This document shows, piece after piece, positions 43,369 through 52,634 of a DNA stretch of 64,000 nucleotides. Positions within the stretch are counted from its first letter, which is position 1, and the number at the start of each line of letters is the position of its first letter. Under the pieces are notes generated by a model. That model saw only the letters and a program-made list of their open reading frames with translations, did no database searches and was not told the DNA's origin. The translations under genes and the position numbers were made by a program. Origin of the DNA: Gammaproteobacteria bacterium (GTDB lineage Bacteria; Pseudomonadota; Gammaproteobacteria; Acidiferrobacterales; SZUA-150); NCBI GenBank assembly GCA_029880545.1, contig JAOUOD010000001.1, forward strand, positions 372,001-436,000, read 5' to 3'.

Positions 43369-43603
43369 TAAGGATGAAACTTCCCGATTTTCGTTATTAA
43401 AATTGGTAATTGAGCCATTGATTGTGCCACAGTAATGCCCGTTTTCGGGCGAAGTGAGATACCATCCATCGAAATTTTTTGACGCATTAATGAGTCAATC
43501 TCATGGTTGCGCCAAACCCTTAAAGCGGCTAATTTTTTGGTAGCGACCAAGGGCAAAGGCAGCCAAGTCGTACCCAGGATTCACAAAAGCAGGATAGCCA
43601 CAA

Positions 43604-45778
43604 ATGGCAGTAAGTCGCCCGGTAACAGCATTACCACTGGATTATGAATTAAGCGAATACCGCATCCTGGATGTGCTCGGCCAGGGTGGGTTCGGTGTGA
43701 CCTATATGGCCGAGGATACCCGCCTCGGCGCCATGGTGGCGATCAAGGAATATTTTCCGCAGGCGTTTTCATTTCGTGACGCCACCCAGACTATCAGCCC
43801 CAAGCCGGATACGACGGGCACGGCCTCGGACAATTACCAATGGGGCCTGGACGAATTCCTGAAGGAAGCCCGGGCACTGGCCAGGTTCAAGCACCCTCAT
43901 ATTGTTCGCGTACTGCGCTTCCTTGAGACCAATGGCACCGCCTACATGGTCATGGAGTATGAGGAGGGGGAGCCGTTATCCGGCCTGCTCAAGCGCACCG
44001 GTGGTTACCTGAATGAGCACAACCTGCTTAATGTATTTCTGCCCATTCTGAGCGGACTGCAGGCAGTGCACGATGCCGGTCTGCTGCATCTTGATATCAA
44101 GCCGGACAATATCTACCTGCGCAGCAATGGCCAGCCCATGCTGATAGATTTTGGCTCGGCGCGACAGACCAAGTCAGGCGGCAAGGACAATGAAAAAATT
44201 GCCCTGACGCCAGGCTACTCGGCTATTGAGCAATATCCCAACAGCCAGCAAATAGGTCCCTGGTCCGATGTCTACTCGGTAGGTGCGACTCTTTATCGAT
44301 GCGTTGTTGGCCGTCAGCCGGTGGATTCCATGGAGCGTTACCGTGTTATTCACCAGCAGAAGGAAGACGACCCGCTGGCCCCGGCTACCAGTTTTGAAAG
44401 GCCGATATATTCAAAACATATTCGCGAAACCATCGACAGGGCCACCCGCCTGAATCCCAAGCATCGGCCGCAGTCCGCCAAGGAGCTGCAGAACAGCCTG
44501 ATGGGGCAGCTCGTTGGCGCGCAAAAGGACGTCAAGAAGCCGTCTTATAATTTTCGCTCCGGCTTTGTCGGTGTCATCAAGACCGGTGTTCGCGAAGAAA
44601 AGCGTGAACGCGGTTTTTTCGAACGACTGTTCCTTGGCCTGCTCTCGGTATCGCTGATCGGCGCAGTGGCGCTATTTATGCTCATGCAGACTGGCGTGGT
44701 GACGGAAGCCCAGTTGCGTGAGGCGCATATCCTGGCAGCCAATGTGTTCGATGTTGGCAAAAATGTTTTTAATGACAAGTACGTACAAACCGAAGAAGAG
44801 CTGAAGCGGGCGTTACGTATTCGGGAATTCAAGGAAGAGCCGGTCGTAACGGATACCGGGCCGAAAGGACCGATTGTTCGAAAACGCCAGGCAAGCAGTT
44901 TTGAAAAAGCCAGGCAGGAAGTGCGCAGACTTGGTGGCCATGGCACGGTAACCAGCCGCCTGGTGTTTGCGCCCGACTCAACAGTGCTGGTCTCGGCTTC
45001 TGCAAATGGTGCGATCAATCTGTGGAATGTTGCCGATGGCGCAAAGTTGCAGTCTTTCCAGAACCCGGATGCCAATTCCGATGCTGTTGATTTGTCGGCA
45101 GATGGACGCTGGCTGGCACGCGCGGACCGGAACAATTCCATTGTCCTGTGGAGCCTTGAGGACAAGCGCGAAGCCCAGCGACTGGTGGCACATATTGCCC
45201 CGGTTACCAGGCTGATGTTTTCTCCTGATGCACGAATGCTGGCCTCCTATGACAACAGCGGCCAGTTGTTGTTGTGGAGCCTCAATGATTTCAGTATCAA
45301 GCAACGATATCCCATCTATGAGAACCAGGTAACGACCATGGATTTCGGTCCAAACTCCCAGTGGTTTGCTACCGGCGACAGTGGTGGCCAGATCACTTAC
45401 TGGTCAATTACCGGGCGCAAGGTCGGCGCGGTCCAGGCGCATAACGAGGCGTTGACAGCAATCGCGTTCTCGCCGGCGTCCGATTGGCTGGTTTCTGCAG
45501 GCAAGAACGGGTTTCTTAAATTGTGGAGCCTGGCGACCAAGGTCAAGGACATCGAGGTCAAGAATGCACCAAGGGAGAGTACTGACGTTATGTATACGCC
45601 AGACGGTTCAGGATTCCTGTTAGCCAGTGATGCAGGTCTGCAATTATGGGACATGGCGTCCGCAAGGGTGGTGCATCAATATGGCAACTTGCCTGCTACG
45701 GCAGCGCTTGAGCTGTCCTATGACGGACGAAAGATGGCCGTGGCCGGCAAGGACGGCATCGTTCGCATCCTCCAGTAA
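43604..45778 (+). CDS. Serine/threonine protein kinase with C-terminal WD40-like repeats
   Basis: The 724-residue protein has an N-terminal Hanks-type kinase domain: GQGGFG at about 27-32, AIKEYF, then HLDIKPDN (catalytic Asp, with Leu in place of the usual Arg) and DFGSAR. A single membrane segment (LGLLSVSLIGAVALFMLMQ) at about 345-365 separates it from a C-terminal WD40-like beta-propeller (about 450-724) with repeats of the type LVSASANGAINLWNVADG, MLASYDNSGQLLLWSL and WFATGDSGGQITYWS. The propeller would be periplasmic. The upstream 235 bp has no gene. Targets are unknown. Confidence 0.9.
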   Translation: MAVSRPVTALPLDYELSEYRILDVLGQGGFGVTYMAEDTRLGAMVAIKEYFPQAFSFRDATQTISPKPDTTGTASDNYQWGLDEFLKEARALARFKHPHIVRVLRFLETNGTAYMVMEYEEGEPLSGLLKRTGGYLNEHNLLNVFLPILSGLQAVHDAGLLHLDIKPDNIYLRSNGQPMLIDFGSARQTKSGGKDNEKIALTPGYSAIEQYPNSQQIGPWSDVYSVGATLYRCVVGRQPVDSMERYRVIHQQKEDDPLAPATSFERPIYSKHIRETIDRATRLNPKHRPQSAKELQNSLMGQLVGAQKDVKKPSYNFRSGFVGVIKTGVREEKRERGFFERLFLGLLSVSLIGAVALFMLMQTGVVTEAQLREAHILAANVFDVGKNVFNDKYVQTEEELKRALRIREFKEEPVVTDTGPKGPIVRKRQASSFEKARQEVRRLGGHGTVTSRLVFAPDSTVLVSASANGAINLWNVADGAKLQSFQNPDANSDAVDLSADGRWLARADRNNSIVLWSLEDKREAQRLVAHIAPVTRLMFSPDARMLASYDNSGQLLLWSLNDFSIKQRYPIYENQVTTMDFGPNSQWFATGDSGGQITYWSITGRKVGAVQAHNEALTAIAFSPASDWLVSAGKNGFLKLWSLATKVKDIEVKNAPRESTDVMYTPDGSGFLLASDAGLQLWDMASARVVHQYGNLPATAALELSYDGRKMAVAGKDGIVRILQ

Positions 45779-45812
45779 GTTGTAGCGATGCGCGTCGGTA
45801 GGTGATGAATGC

Positions 45813-46418
45813 CTAGCGAGCCTGCAGGATACGGCGTTTGATTGTCAGAATTTCACGATCCAGCCCGAGCCTGAATCGCCGGTTGACATAGTCCAGGACC
45901 GGCATCACCCGCAAGATAATATTAAGTATATGTGCGTCAATGCGCCCGGGATTGGGGCTGCGCAGTATCATCAACGTCGTTTCCAGGTCCGGCATTTCTG
46001 ATACTGCCGCGCGAACCGGTTCCGGCTCCCTCTCCTCGTATTCTTCCAGGTGATCGACGATGGTATTGAGCAATTGCTCCTTGCCGATTGGCTTGAGAAT
46101 AAAATCATTGGCGCCACAAGCGTAGGCATTCTCGCGGGTAATATCGTCTTCCGCACCGGTTATGCAGATAACGGGCAGGTTCTGCATGCCTTCGTCATTG
46201 TCAGCGCGAATCTTGCAGATAAGCGAGTAGCCATCCATTTCCGGCATATCAATGTCGGTTACCAGCAGTTCGACGCGGCTGTTGAACTTTAATTGATTCC
46301 ACGCGCTGACGCCGTTCTCGGCTTCGATAATCTCGAAGCGGTCGCCAAGCATTTTCAGAATGGTTTTTCGAATGACACGAGAATCATCCGCCAGCACGAT
46401 TACCGGCTTGTCAGCCAT
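45813..46418 (-). CDS. Response regulator receiver protein
   Basis: A 201-residue protein beginning with a CheY-like receiver domain (about 1-125). The acidic pair in VLADDSRVIR, the phospho-acceptor Asp in LLVTDIDMPEMDG, Thr in ICITGA, and Lys in ILKPIGK are all present. The C-terminal part is not a known DNA-binding domain, and after a linker rich in Glu and Arg reads as a helical region of about 70 residues. The start at 46418 is preferred over an ATG at 46511, which would give a long unlikely N-terminus. The cognate kinase is not in view. Confidence 0.88.
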   Translation of the reverse strand: MADKPVIVLADDSRVIRKTILKMLGDRFEIIEAENGVSAWNQLKFNSRVELLVTDIDMPEMDGYSLICKIRADNDEGMQNLPVICITGAEDDITRENAYACGANDFILKPIGKEQLLNTIVDHLEEYEEREPEPVRAAVSEMPDLETTLMILRSPNPGRIDAHILNIILRVMPVLDYVNRRFRLGLDREILTIKRRILQAR

Positions 46419-46528
46419 AAATTCAGCATCCCGCATTTGTAATTGTTGATTTGACCAGGGTCCCGCCCTCTCTCCAGGCCCCTCGAGAACATAACATGCC
46501 AACGCGGGCATGTCTTTGGTTAGGATGT

Positions 46529-46551
46529 AAAAAGGGCCGCTGTCGCGGCCC
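46529..46551 (-). terminator. Rho-independent terminator of rpiA
   Basis: A perfect 7-bp stem GGGCCGC/GCGGCCC with a 4-nt loop is bordered on the left by an A run, which is a T run on the minus strand after the hairpin. It follows the rpiA stop codon at 46575. Confidence 0.85.
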
Positions 46552-46574
46552 GATCACTGCAGCGTGATGCGTGC

Positions 46575-47231
46575 CTAGTCCAGGGTTCTGACACCATCCT
46601 TGCCGCCAAGGATGAGTACGTCTGCAGGACGCATGGCGAACAGGCCGTTAGTAACGACGCCGACAATATTATTGAGACTTTCTTCGAGTTCGACCGGGTT
46701 CATGATCTGCATGTGATGCACATCAAGAATCACGTTGCCATTGTCGGTAGTAAAGCCGTCGCGAAGTACCGGTTCGCCACCAAGCTTGACGATTTCCCGG
46801 GCAACGTAACTACGGGCCATGGGGATAACCTCAACCGGCAGCGGAAACTTGCCAAGTACATCGACCAGCTTGGATTCGTCGGCGATGCAGACAAACTTTT
46901 CACTGGCAGCGGCAACAATTTTCTCGCGCGTCAATGCACCACCACCGCCCTTGATCAGGTGCAGGTGTTTGGTTGATTCGTCAGCACCATCCACATAAAG
47001 GCCGAGCCCGCCGGTATCGTTCAGGCTGAGTACGCGGATGCCATGGCTCTTCAGGCGTTCTTCCGAGGCAACGGAGCTGGCCACCGTGCCTTCAATCTTG
47101 CCCTTGATGCCGGCAAGTCCGTCGATAAAGTGGTTGGCGGTGGAGCCGGTGCCAATTCCGATAATGGCGCCGGATTCGACGTAGTCGAGAGCGGCCAGTG
47201 CCGCTGCTTTTTTCATTTCATCCTGGGTCAT
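46575..47231 (-). CDS. rpiA: Ribose-5-phosphate isomerase A
   Basis: RpiA interconverts ribose-5-phosphate and ribulose-5-phosphate in the pentose phosphate pathway. Family motifs are [23 protein letters not shown] and [15 protein letters not shown], and [14 protein letters not shown], which together carry the active-site Asp, Lys and Glu residues. The start at 47231 ([11 protein letters not shown]) gives 218 residues, close to the E. coli enzyme (219). It is divergent from ilvA with about 125 bp between them. Confidence 0.97.
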   Translation of the reverse strand: MTQDEMKKAAALAALDYVESGAIIGIGTGSTANHFIDGLAGIKGKIEGTVASSVASEERLKSHGIRVLSLNDTGGLGLYVDGADESTKHLHLIKGGGGALTREKIVAAASEKFVCIADESKLVDVLGKFPLPVEVIPMARSYVAREIVKLGGEPVLRDGFTTDNGNVILDVHHMQIMNPVELEESLNNIVGVVTNGLFAMRPADVLILGGKDGVRTLD

Positions 47232-47355
47232 GGTCCTGCCTGTATGTTGACTGGTTACATGGGCGGCCAAGCATACCGCCAAACCGCAGTCATAACAAAG
47301 CCCCGGTGCAAAAACGGTGGTTTGTCTTTGCAGCCGGCTCTGTTAGATTCGCTCC

Positions 47356-48870
47356 ATGAAAGACAAATACCTGAAACGCATACTGCAAGCCCGTGTCTAC
47401 GACGTCGCCCGGGAGACCTCGCTGGAGCTGGCGCCGCAGCTGAGCAATCGCCTGGGTAACCAGGTGTGGCTCAAGCGCGAGGACGAGCAGCCGGTCTTTT
47501 CGTTCAAGCTTCGTGGCGCCTATAACAAGATGGCCGGGCTTGGCCGTGACCAGTTGAAAAAGGGCGTGGTCGCTGCCTCGGCCGGCAACCATGCCCAGGG
47601 CGTGGCGCTGGCCGCCGGGCGCTTGCGTACCCGCGCCACCATTGTCATGCCCAGGACCACGCCATCCATAAAGGTAGAGGCGGTTCGACGCCTGGGCGGC
47701 AAGGTGGTATTGCATGGCGACAACTATGACGCAGCCTATGAGCATGCTCGTGAACTGGAAACAAAACGTGGCCTGACCTTTATTCATCCCTTTGATGATC
47801 CCGAAGTTATTGCCGGCCAGGGCACTATTGCCATGGAAATGCTGAAGCAGTTTGGTGGTGACATAGAGGCAGTATTTGTCCCGGTTGGCGGCGGCGGACT
47901 CATTGCCGGTATTGCTGCCTATATCAAGGCCTTGCGGCCCGAGATCAAGGTGATTGGCGTTGAGCCTGAAGATGCCGACGCCATGTACCAGTCGCTGAAG
48001 CAGGGAAAACGCATTACGCTCGACCGAGTTGGTATTTTTGCCGATGGCGTTGCCGTTCGCCAGGTAGGCAAGGAAACGCTAAAGCTTTGCCAGGAGCTCG
48101 TTGATGATGTTGTCGTTGTATCCAATGACGAGATCTGCGCAGCTATCAAGGATGTGTTCGAGGATACGCGCACGTTGATGGAACCGGCCGGGGCATTATC
48201 TGTTGCCGGCATGAAAGCCTATATCAAGCAGCACAAGACCAGGAATGCCAACCTGGTCGCCGTTACGTCCGGTGCCAACGTGAATTTTGATCGGCTGCGT
48301 CACGTTGCCGAGCGCGCTGAAATCGGTGAGCGTCGCGAAGCCGTGCTGGCAGTGACCATCCCGGAGAAGCCCGGAAGCTTCAAGAAGTTTTGTTCACTGC
48401 TGGGCGGTCACGGTATTACCGAGTTCAATTACCGTTATGCGGATTCGAAACGGGCACACGTGTTTGCCGGCCTGCAGATTGCCGACGACAAGGAATTAAG
48501 GAGCGTGATGACCCGGTTACGCAAGCACGGTTACGAGATCATGGACCTGACCGATAACGAGATGGCCAAGCTTCATATTCGTTATATGGTCGGTGGTCGT
48601 GCTCCCCAGGCCGAGCATGAGATTGTCTATCGCTTCCAGTTTCCGGAGCGGCCCGGCGCCTTGTTGAACTTCCTGCGCAAAATGGGTGAGGGCTGGAATA
48701 TCTCGTTGTTTCATTACCGCAATCATGGCGCGGACTACGGCCGCGTGCTGGTGGGCATGCAGGTGCCGCCGGCCGACAAGAAAAAATTCGACGAGTTTCT
48801 TCGTAATCTTGAATACAAGTATACGGAAGAAACTGATAACCCCGCCTATCAGCTGTTTCTCGCTGACTAA
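47356..48870 (+). CDS. ilvA: Threonine dehydratase, biosynthetic (IlvA)
   Basis: IlvA converts threonine to 2-oxobutanoate, the first step in isoleucine synthesis. The PLP Lys is Lys51 in PVFSFKLRGAYNK, with the phosphate loop VGGGGLIAG. Two regulatory ACT-like domains follow (about 325-400 and 420-500), with REAVLAVTIPEKPGSF and VYRFQFPERPGALLNF, so feedback inhibition by isoleucine is expected. The 504-residue length matches the biosynthetic enzyme. Confidence 0.97.
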   Translation: MKDKYLKRILQARVYDVARETSLELAPQLSNRLGNQVWLKREDEQPVFSFKLRGAYNKMAGLGRDQLKKGVVAASAGNHAQGVALAAGRLRTRATIVMPRTTPSIKVEAVRRLGGKVVLHGDNYDAAYEHARELETKRGLTFIHPFDDPEVIAGQGTIAMEMLKQFGGDIEAVFVPVGGGGLIAGIAAYIKALRPEIKVIGVEPEDADAMYQSLKQGKRITLDRVGIFADGVAVRQVGKETLKLCQELVDDVVVVSNDEICAAIKDVFEDTRTLMEPAGALSVAGMKAYIKQHKTRNANLVAVTSGANVNFDRLRHVAERAEIGERREAVLAVTIPEKPGSFKKFCSLLGGHGITEFNYRYADSKRAHVFAGLQIADDKELRSVMTRLRKHGYEIMDLTDNEMAKLHIRYMVGGRAPQAEHEIVYRFQFPERPGALLNFLRKMGEGWNISLFHYRNHGADYGRVLVGMQVPPADKKKFDEFLRNLEYKYTEETDNPAYQLFLAD

Positions 48871-48873
48871 CTG

Positions 48874-48892
48874 CCCCCGCTTTTGTCGGGGC
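48874..48892 (+). terminator. Weak hairpin after ilvA
   Basis: CCCCG pairs with CGGGG across a CTTTTGT loop just past the ilvA stop. The T tract is inside the loop and none follows the stem. Position suggests a terminator, but this is a weak case. Confidence 0.3.
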
Positions 48893-49029
48893 CAGGTTAA
48901 TTCAGCACAATAACTATTGCGATTTCCGGTAATAAATCCGGCTTCAGCAGGATAAAAAGAATTATAGGTAAAAGACCTGTTATTTTTGCATGCATCGACT
49001 ATATATAGGAACGTGGGGTCAGGAATTGC

Positions 49030-49746
49030 ATGGATACGCAAATGAGAATCGCTATCTGTATCAGCTGCGTTTTGATCGTGATGGCCGGTTGTGCCAGCAC
49101 AAAGAAGGACGAGTTTGTTCCCGGTGATCGCTATGCCATCGCCGGCTTTTCAGTATCGCGTGATATCAGTCCTTCCGGCAAGCGTGCCCGTCGCCATGAA
49201 AACAAGGCCATGAATCAAAGCCGAATGCTTGTAGATCGGGCGCTGGATACAGGCCCTGTGGCCGATGTGCTGGCGGCGGAATTTCTGGGCGGCTTCGACC
49301 AGGGTGTAACCGGTGTGCGCATTCTTTCCGGAAGAGCCGTTACTTCGGCTGCTGCCTATCGCCGTGCGCTGTCGAAGGTATCGGTAACACCAGGATTTGA
49401 GCCGGTCAAGGGGTATGTCGACCTGTCAATTGTTGATACCGGCCACATGAAAGCCCTGGCAGACGAGCTGGCGGTAGACGGTGTAATGATGATCTACTGT
49501 GACCTGCACTATGCCGTGGAAGAAAATGAACCGGATCGATTGCAACCGCACATGGGCGTGCGGGTTGTTGTATATGACCGGTCGGGGCGCCTGGCCATGG
49601 ATGCCGTGTATGAATATCGAAGTGCTCGATCGGTTTCAGTAAGCAGCCATGGCAGCCACTTGCTTGAGCTGAGACGCACCTTGTCCGGTTATGATGCGCG
49701 ACTGGCCGGTATGCAGGTAGCCCGCAGTATCTGGCGCAAGCCCTGA
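49030..49746 (+). CDS. Hypothetical lipoprotein
   Basis: A 238-residue protein with a lipoprotein signal (ISCVLIVMAGCAST, Cys at about residue 21). The mature region has no motif I recognise. It includes a run of charged residues (SGKRARRHENKAMNQS) and a hydrophilic C-terminus. It may be anchored in the outer membrane. The gap before it (48871-49029) holds no gene and may carry its promoter. Confidence 0.75.
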   Translation: MDTQMRIAICISCVLIVMAGCASTKKDEFVPGDRYAIAGFSVSRDISPSGKRARRHENKAMNQSRMLVDRALDTGPVADVLAAEFLGGFDQGVTGVRILSGRAVTSAAAYRRALSKVSVTPGFEPVKGYVDLSIVDTGHMKALADELAVDGVMMIYCDLHYAVEENEPDRLQPHMGVRVVVYDRSGRLAMDAVYEYRSARSVSVSSHGSHLLELRRTLSGYDARLAGMQVARSIWRKP

Positions 49747-49813
49747 GCCGGTATGTTACACTGCACTGCCATTCAGGTAGTGCCAATAAAACTGCTGTCG
49801 AGAGATCATTCAC

Positions 49814-50578
49814 GTGGAAGAGTTATCCATCGGACTGTTTGTGCTTGCCATAATCATGGCTGTTGTGGCATTCGCCTATTCTTCCGTCGGTCTCGGTGGC
49901 GCCTCATCCTATACCGCGATTATGGTACTGGCCGGTATGTCCACCGTTGTTGTGCCAACTGTTTCACTGGTTATGAACCTGTTTGTTACCACTATCGGCG
50001 CTTTCAATTTTCTGCGCCATCGTCATGGCCGGTTTGACCTGATCGCGCCGTTCCTGGTGTCATCAATCCCGTTTTCCTATCTTGGTGGCAGCCTGGTGCT
50101 GCCACGCGTTGTATTTTACTGGCTGTTGCTGGCATCACTGTTGATCATTGCAGCGCGCATATACCTGTTCAGCAACCTGCGCATCCAGCTGCAGTTGACA
50201 CGCAACGGCGAAATTACTGTTTCATTAATCCTCGGGGCGATACTCGGTTTCGTGGCCGGTGCCGTCGGAATCGGCGGCGGCGTTTACCTGGTGCCATTGA
50301 TTATCCTGTTTGGTCTCGGCAGTGAAAAAGAAGCCGCTGCCTGTGGTGCAATTTTTATCTGGATGAATTCTCTGGCCGGACTTGCAGCGCGTTTGCAATA
50401 CCAGAGTATTGATATCGTCGAATACTGGCCGCTGCTGGCAGCGACAGTTGTCGGCGGGTTTATTGGCTCGCATAGCGGTGCCAAAATATTTGCGCCGGAA
50501 ACCATGCAGCGTATCCTGGGTGTGATAATACTGATAGCAATTGGCTTCCTGTTAAGGAAGCTGTTGTTCAATATGTGA
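49814..50578 (+). CDS. TauE/SafE (TSUP) family permease
   Basis: A 254-residue inner-membrane protein of the sulfite exporter TauE/SafE family, which exports organic and inorganic sulfur compounds or related anions. The family repeats are visible: VAFAYSSVGLGGASSYTAIM near the N-terminus and FVAGAVGIGGGVYLVPLIIL in the second half. About seven transmembrane segments fit. The start is a GTG at 49814. The methyltransferase gene begins 6 bp after its stop. Substrate is unknown. Confidence 0.87.
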   Translation: MEELSIGLFVLAIIMAVVAFAYSSVGLGGASSYTAIMVLAGMSTVVVPTVSLVMNLFVTTIGAFNFLRHRHGRFDLIAPFLVSSIPFSYLGGSLVLPRVVFYWLLLASLLIIAARIYLFSNLRIQLQLTRNGEITVSLILGAILGFVAGAVGIGGGVYLVPLIILFGLGSEKEAAACGAIFIWMNSLAGLAARLQYQSIDIVEYWPLLAATVVGGFIGSHSGAKIFAPETMQRILGVIILIAIGFLLRKLLFNM

Positions 50579-50584
50579 GGTTAC

Positions 50585-51181
50585 ATGATTAGCTGGGATG
50601 AACGATACGGTGAAGCGGGATACGCCTACGGGACCGAGCCAAACAGTTTCCTGGCAGAACATGCCCGGCTGATTCCCTCTGGTGGTGCAGTATTGTGTCT
50701 GGCCGAAGGCGAGGGCCGTAACGCGGTGTGGCTGGGCGAACAGGGGTACAAGGTTACGGGTGTGGACAGTTCATCGGTAGGACTGAACAAGGCAAAAGCC
50801 CTCGCTGCCGAGCGTGGTGTCAGCATCGATACGGTATGCGCTGATCTTGCCGGGTATTCTGTTGAACCCACCAGTTGGGACGGTGTTGTATCGATATTTT
50901 GTCACGTAACACCACCGATTCGGCAACGGCTCCATGCCGAGGTGGTTGCCGGGCTGAAACCGGGTGGTGTATTGATCCTCGAGGCCTATCGGCCGAAGCA
51001 GCTTGAATATGGCACTGGTGGTCCGCCGGTAGCTGAATTAATGATGCAGCTCGATGTGGCCCGTGCAGAGCTGGATGGACTGGAGTGGGTGCATGCAGTG
51101 GAACTGGATCGACCTGTTGTTGAGGGCAAATACCACACCGGCATGGGCGCCGTGGTGCAGCTGATAGGGCGAAAATTGTAA
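50585..51181 (+). CDS. SAM-dependent methyltransferase (TehB-like class I)
   Basis: A 198-residue class I methyltransferase. Motif I is VLCLAEGEGRNAVWLGEQ and motif II TGVDSSSVGL. The start WDERYGEAGYAYGTEPNSFL is typical of the TehB-like branch of small methyltransferases. The C-terminus (EYGTGGPP) also fits. The substrate is not determined. The close spacing to the TauE/SafE gene suggests cotranscription. Confidence 0.85.
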   Translation: MISWDERYGEAGYAYGTEPNSFLAEHARLIPSGGAVLCLAEGEGRNAVWLGEQGYKVTGVDSSSVGLNKAKALAAERGVSIDTVCADLAGYSVEPTSWDGVVSIFCHVTPPIRQRLHAEVVAGLKPGGVLILEAYRPKQLEYGTGGPPVAELMMQLDVARAELDGLEWVHAVELDRPVVEGKYHTGMGAVVQLIGRKL

Positions 51182-51214
51182 CATCGCCCGTTAATCAGCT
51201 GCCCGGCTACAATG

Positions 51215-51817
51215 CTATTCCTGATTCTTTTTCTTGCCGGTGTCCACAATCACTACCTTCTTGATAGTGATCGGCATTAACGGCACATCACCGTGCATGC
51301 CGTGTGTACCTGTCTGAACGGACTCGATCTTTTTCACCACATCCATGCCCTTGGTGACCTTGCCGAAAACAGCATAGCCCCAGCCGCGCATGGACATATC
51401 GCGATGGTTTAGTGATACGTTGTTGGCAGTATTGATGAAGAACTGGCTGGCAGCCGAGTGCGGGTCCATGGTGCGTGCCATGGCGATCGCACCAGGCTCA
51501 TTCTTCAACCCGTTGTTGGCTTCATTGGTTATAGGCTCAAAGGTCGGCTGTTCTTTCATGTCGGCGGTCATGCCGCCACCCTGGATCATGAAGCCCTTGA
51601 TGACCCGGTGAAAAACGGTGCCGTCAAATTTTTTGGCATTGGCATTACGGACAAAGTTATTTACCGTTATCGGTGCCTTGTCAGGGTAAAGCTCCAGGCT
51701 GATGGTCCCCATGCTGGTATGCATGTCGACATTAACTGGCGCCGGTTTCGCGGCCAGCACGGGCTGAACCAGGACAAGGCTTGATGCAAGCGCGATCAGG
51801 GTAGCAAGACGTTTCAT
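51215..51817 (-). CDS. Periplasmic cyclophilin-type peptidyl-prolyl isomerase
   Basis: The protein has a signal peptide (LIALASSLVLVQPVLAA) and a cyclophilin domain. FHRVIKGFMIQGGG is the hallmark, with GAIAMARTMDPHSAASQFFIN and the GWGYAVFGKV motif. It accelerates Pro isomerisation in the periplasm (PpiA-like). The start at 51817 has a GGAG ribosome-binding site; an ATG at 51874 would overlap the preceding gene. It is 26 bp beyond the EVE-domain gene and likely in the same transcript. Confidence 0.94.
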   Translation of the reverse strand: MKRLATLIALASSLVLVQPVLAAKPAPVNVDMHTSMGTISLELYPDKAPITVNNFVRNANAKKFDGTVFHRVIKGFMIQGGGMTADMKEQPTFEPITNEANNGLKNEPGAIAMARTMDPHSAASQFFINTANNVSLNHRDMSMRGWGYAVFGKVTKGMDVVKKIESVQTGTHGMHGDVPLMPITIKKVVIVDTGKKKNQE

Positions 51818-51843
51818 GGCAAATCTCCGTTTTTGTGTTGGTA

Positions 51844-52305
51844 CTACCTGGCCATCTTTGTGATGGCTTTCCATTCTTTCTCCGCAACCGGCATCACCGA
51901 CAGGCGATTACCTTTCTGCACCAGCCGCATGTCAGCAAGTTGCGGGTTTTCCTTCAGCGACTGCAATGAAATCGTGGTGCTGAATTTTTCGACAAAGCGA
52001 ACGTCCACCATGATCCAGCGTGGTTTATCCGGGTGGCTTTTTGGGTCGTAGTGCTTGTCATCGGGATCAAATGCGGTGTGGTCAACATGGCCTTCCTTGA
52101 TGATTTCACAGATACCGACAATGCCGGGTACATCGCAGTTGGAGTGATAAAAGAAACCAAGATCACCGGTCTTCATGTCATCACGCATGAAATTGCGTGC
52201 CTGGTAATTGCGCACGCCGTCCCAGTGCTCACCCTTCTTGCCCCGCTTTTTCAGGTCATCAATACTGAACTCTTCGGGTTCCGATTTAAACAGCCAGTAA
52301 TTCAT
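51844..52305 (-). CDS. EVE domain protein
   Basis: A 153-residue protein that is a single EVE domain, an RNA/modified-base binding fold related to PUA. The hallmark region YWLFKSEPEEFSIDDL near the N-terminus, then WDGVRNYQARNFMRDDMKTGDLGFFYHSN and VGICEIIKEG, matches the family closely. (The long piece is read in two halves.) Function in bacteria is unknown, though it can bind modified nucleobases. It is in a minus-strand run with cyclophilin, DUF427 and the phosphoesterase genes. Confidence 0.92.
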   Translation of the reverse strand: MNYWLFKSEPEEFSIDDLKKRGKKGEHWDGVRNYQARNFMRDDMKTGDLGFFYHSNCDVPGIVGICEIIKEGHVDHTAFDPDDKHYDPKSHPDKPRWIMVDVRFVEKFSTTISLQSLKENPQLADMRLVQKGNRLSVMPVAEKEWKAITKMAR

Positions 52306-52316
52306 GGCACAGCTCT

Positions 52317-52634
52317 TCAGTCTTCCTGTTGATGCATATAGTAATCATGGTGCGGGTAGAAACCGTACCAGTCCCTGATGTGATCATAGTCCGGCAGGGT
52401 TTCAAAATAGGTCCAGCTCAGGTTGTTTTTATAACGGCCGTTATCAACCATATCAACCCAGTAGCAACGCCCTTTGACAGGACAGTCATAGACGCGATCA
52501 CTGGTCTCAAGTGTCTCCATATTGACACTGCCCGGGGAGAAGTACCAGTTTCCTTCTATGTGCCTGACGTTATCGCCATTGGCCTCGGCAATAACAAGCC
52601 CGTCCTTGCTGCGCAAGATGCGATGGGTGGTCAT
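52317..52634 (-). CDS. DUF427 family protein
   Basis: A 105-residue DUF427 protein. The conserved core is EGNWYFSPGSVN followed by DCPVKGRCYWVDM and NLSWTYFETLPDYDHIRDWYGF (in pieces). The fold is small and its function is not known. It overlaps the phosphoesterase gene by 4 bp (ATGA) at its start. Confidence 0.88.
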   Translation of the reverse strand: MTTHRILRSKDGLVIAEANGDNVRHIEGNWYFSPGSVNMETLETSDRVYDCPVKGRCYWVDMVDNGRYKNNLSWTYFETLPDYDHIRDWYGFYPHHDYYMHQQED

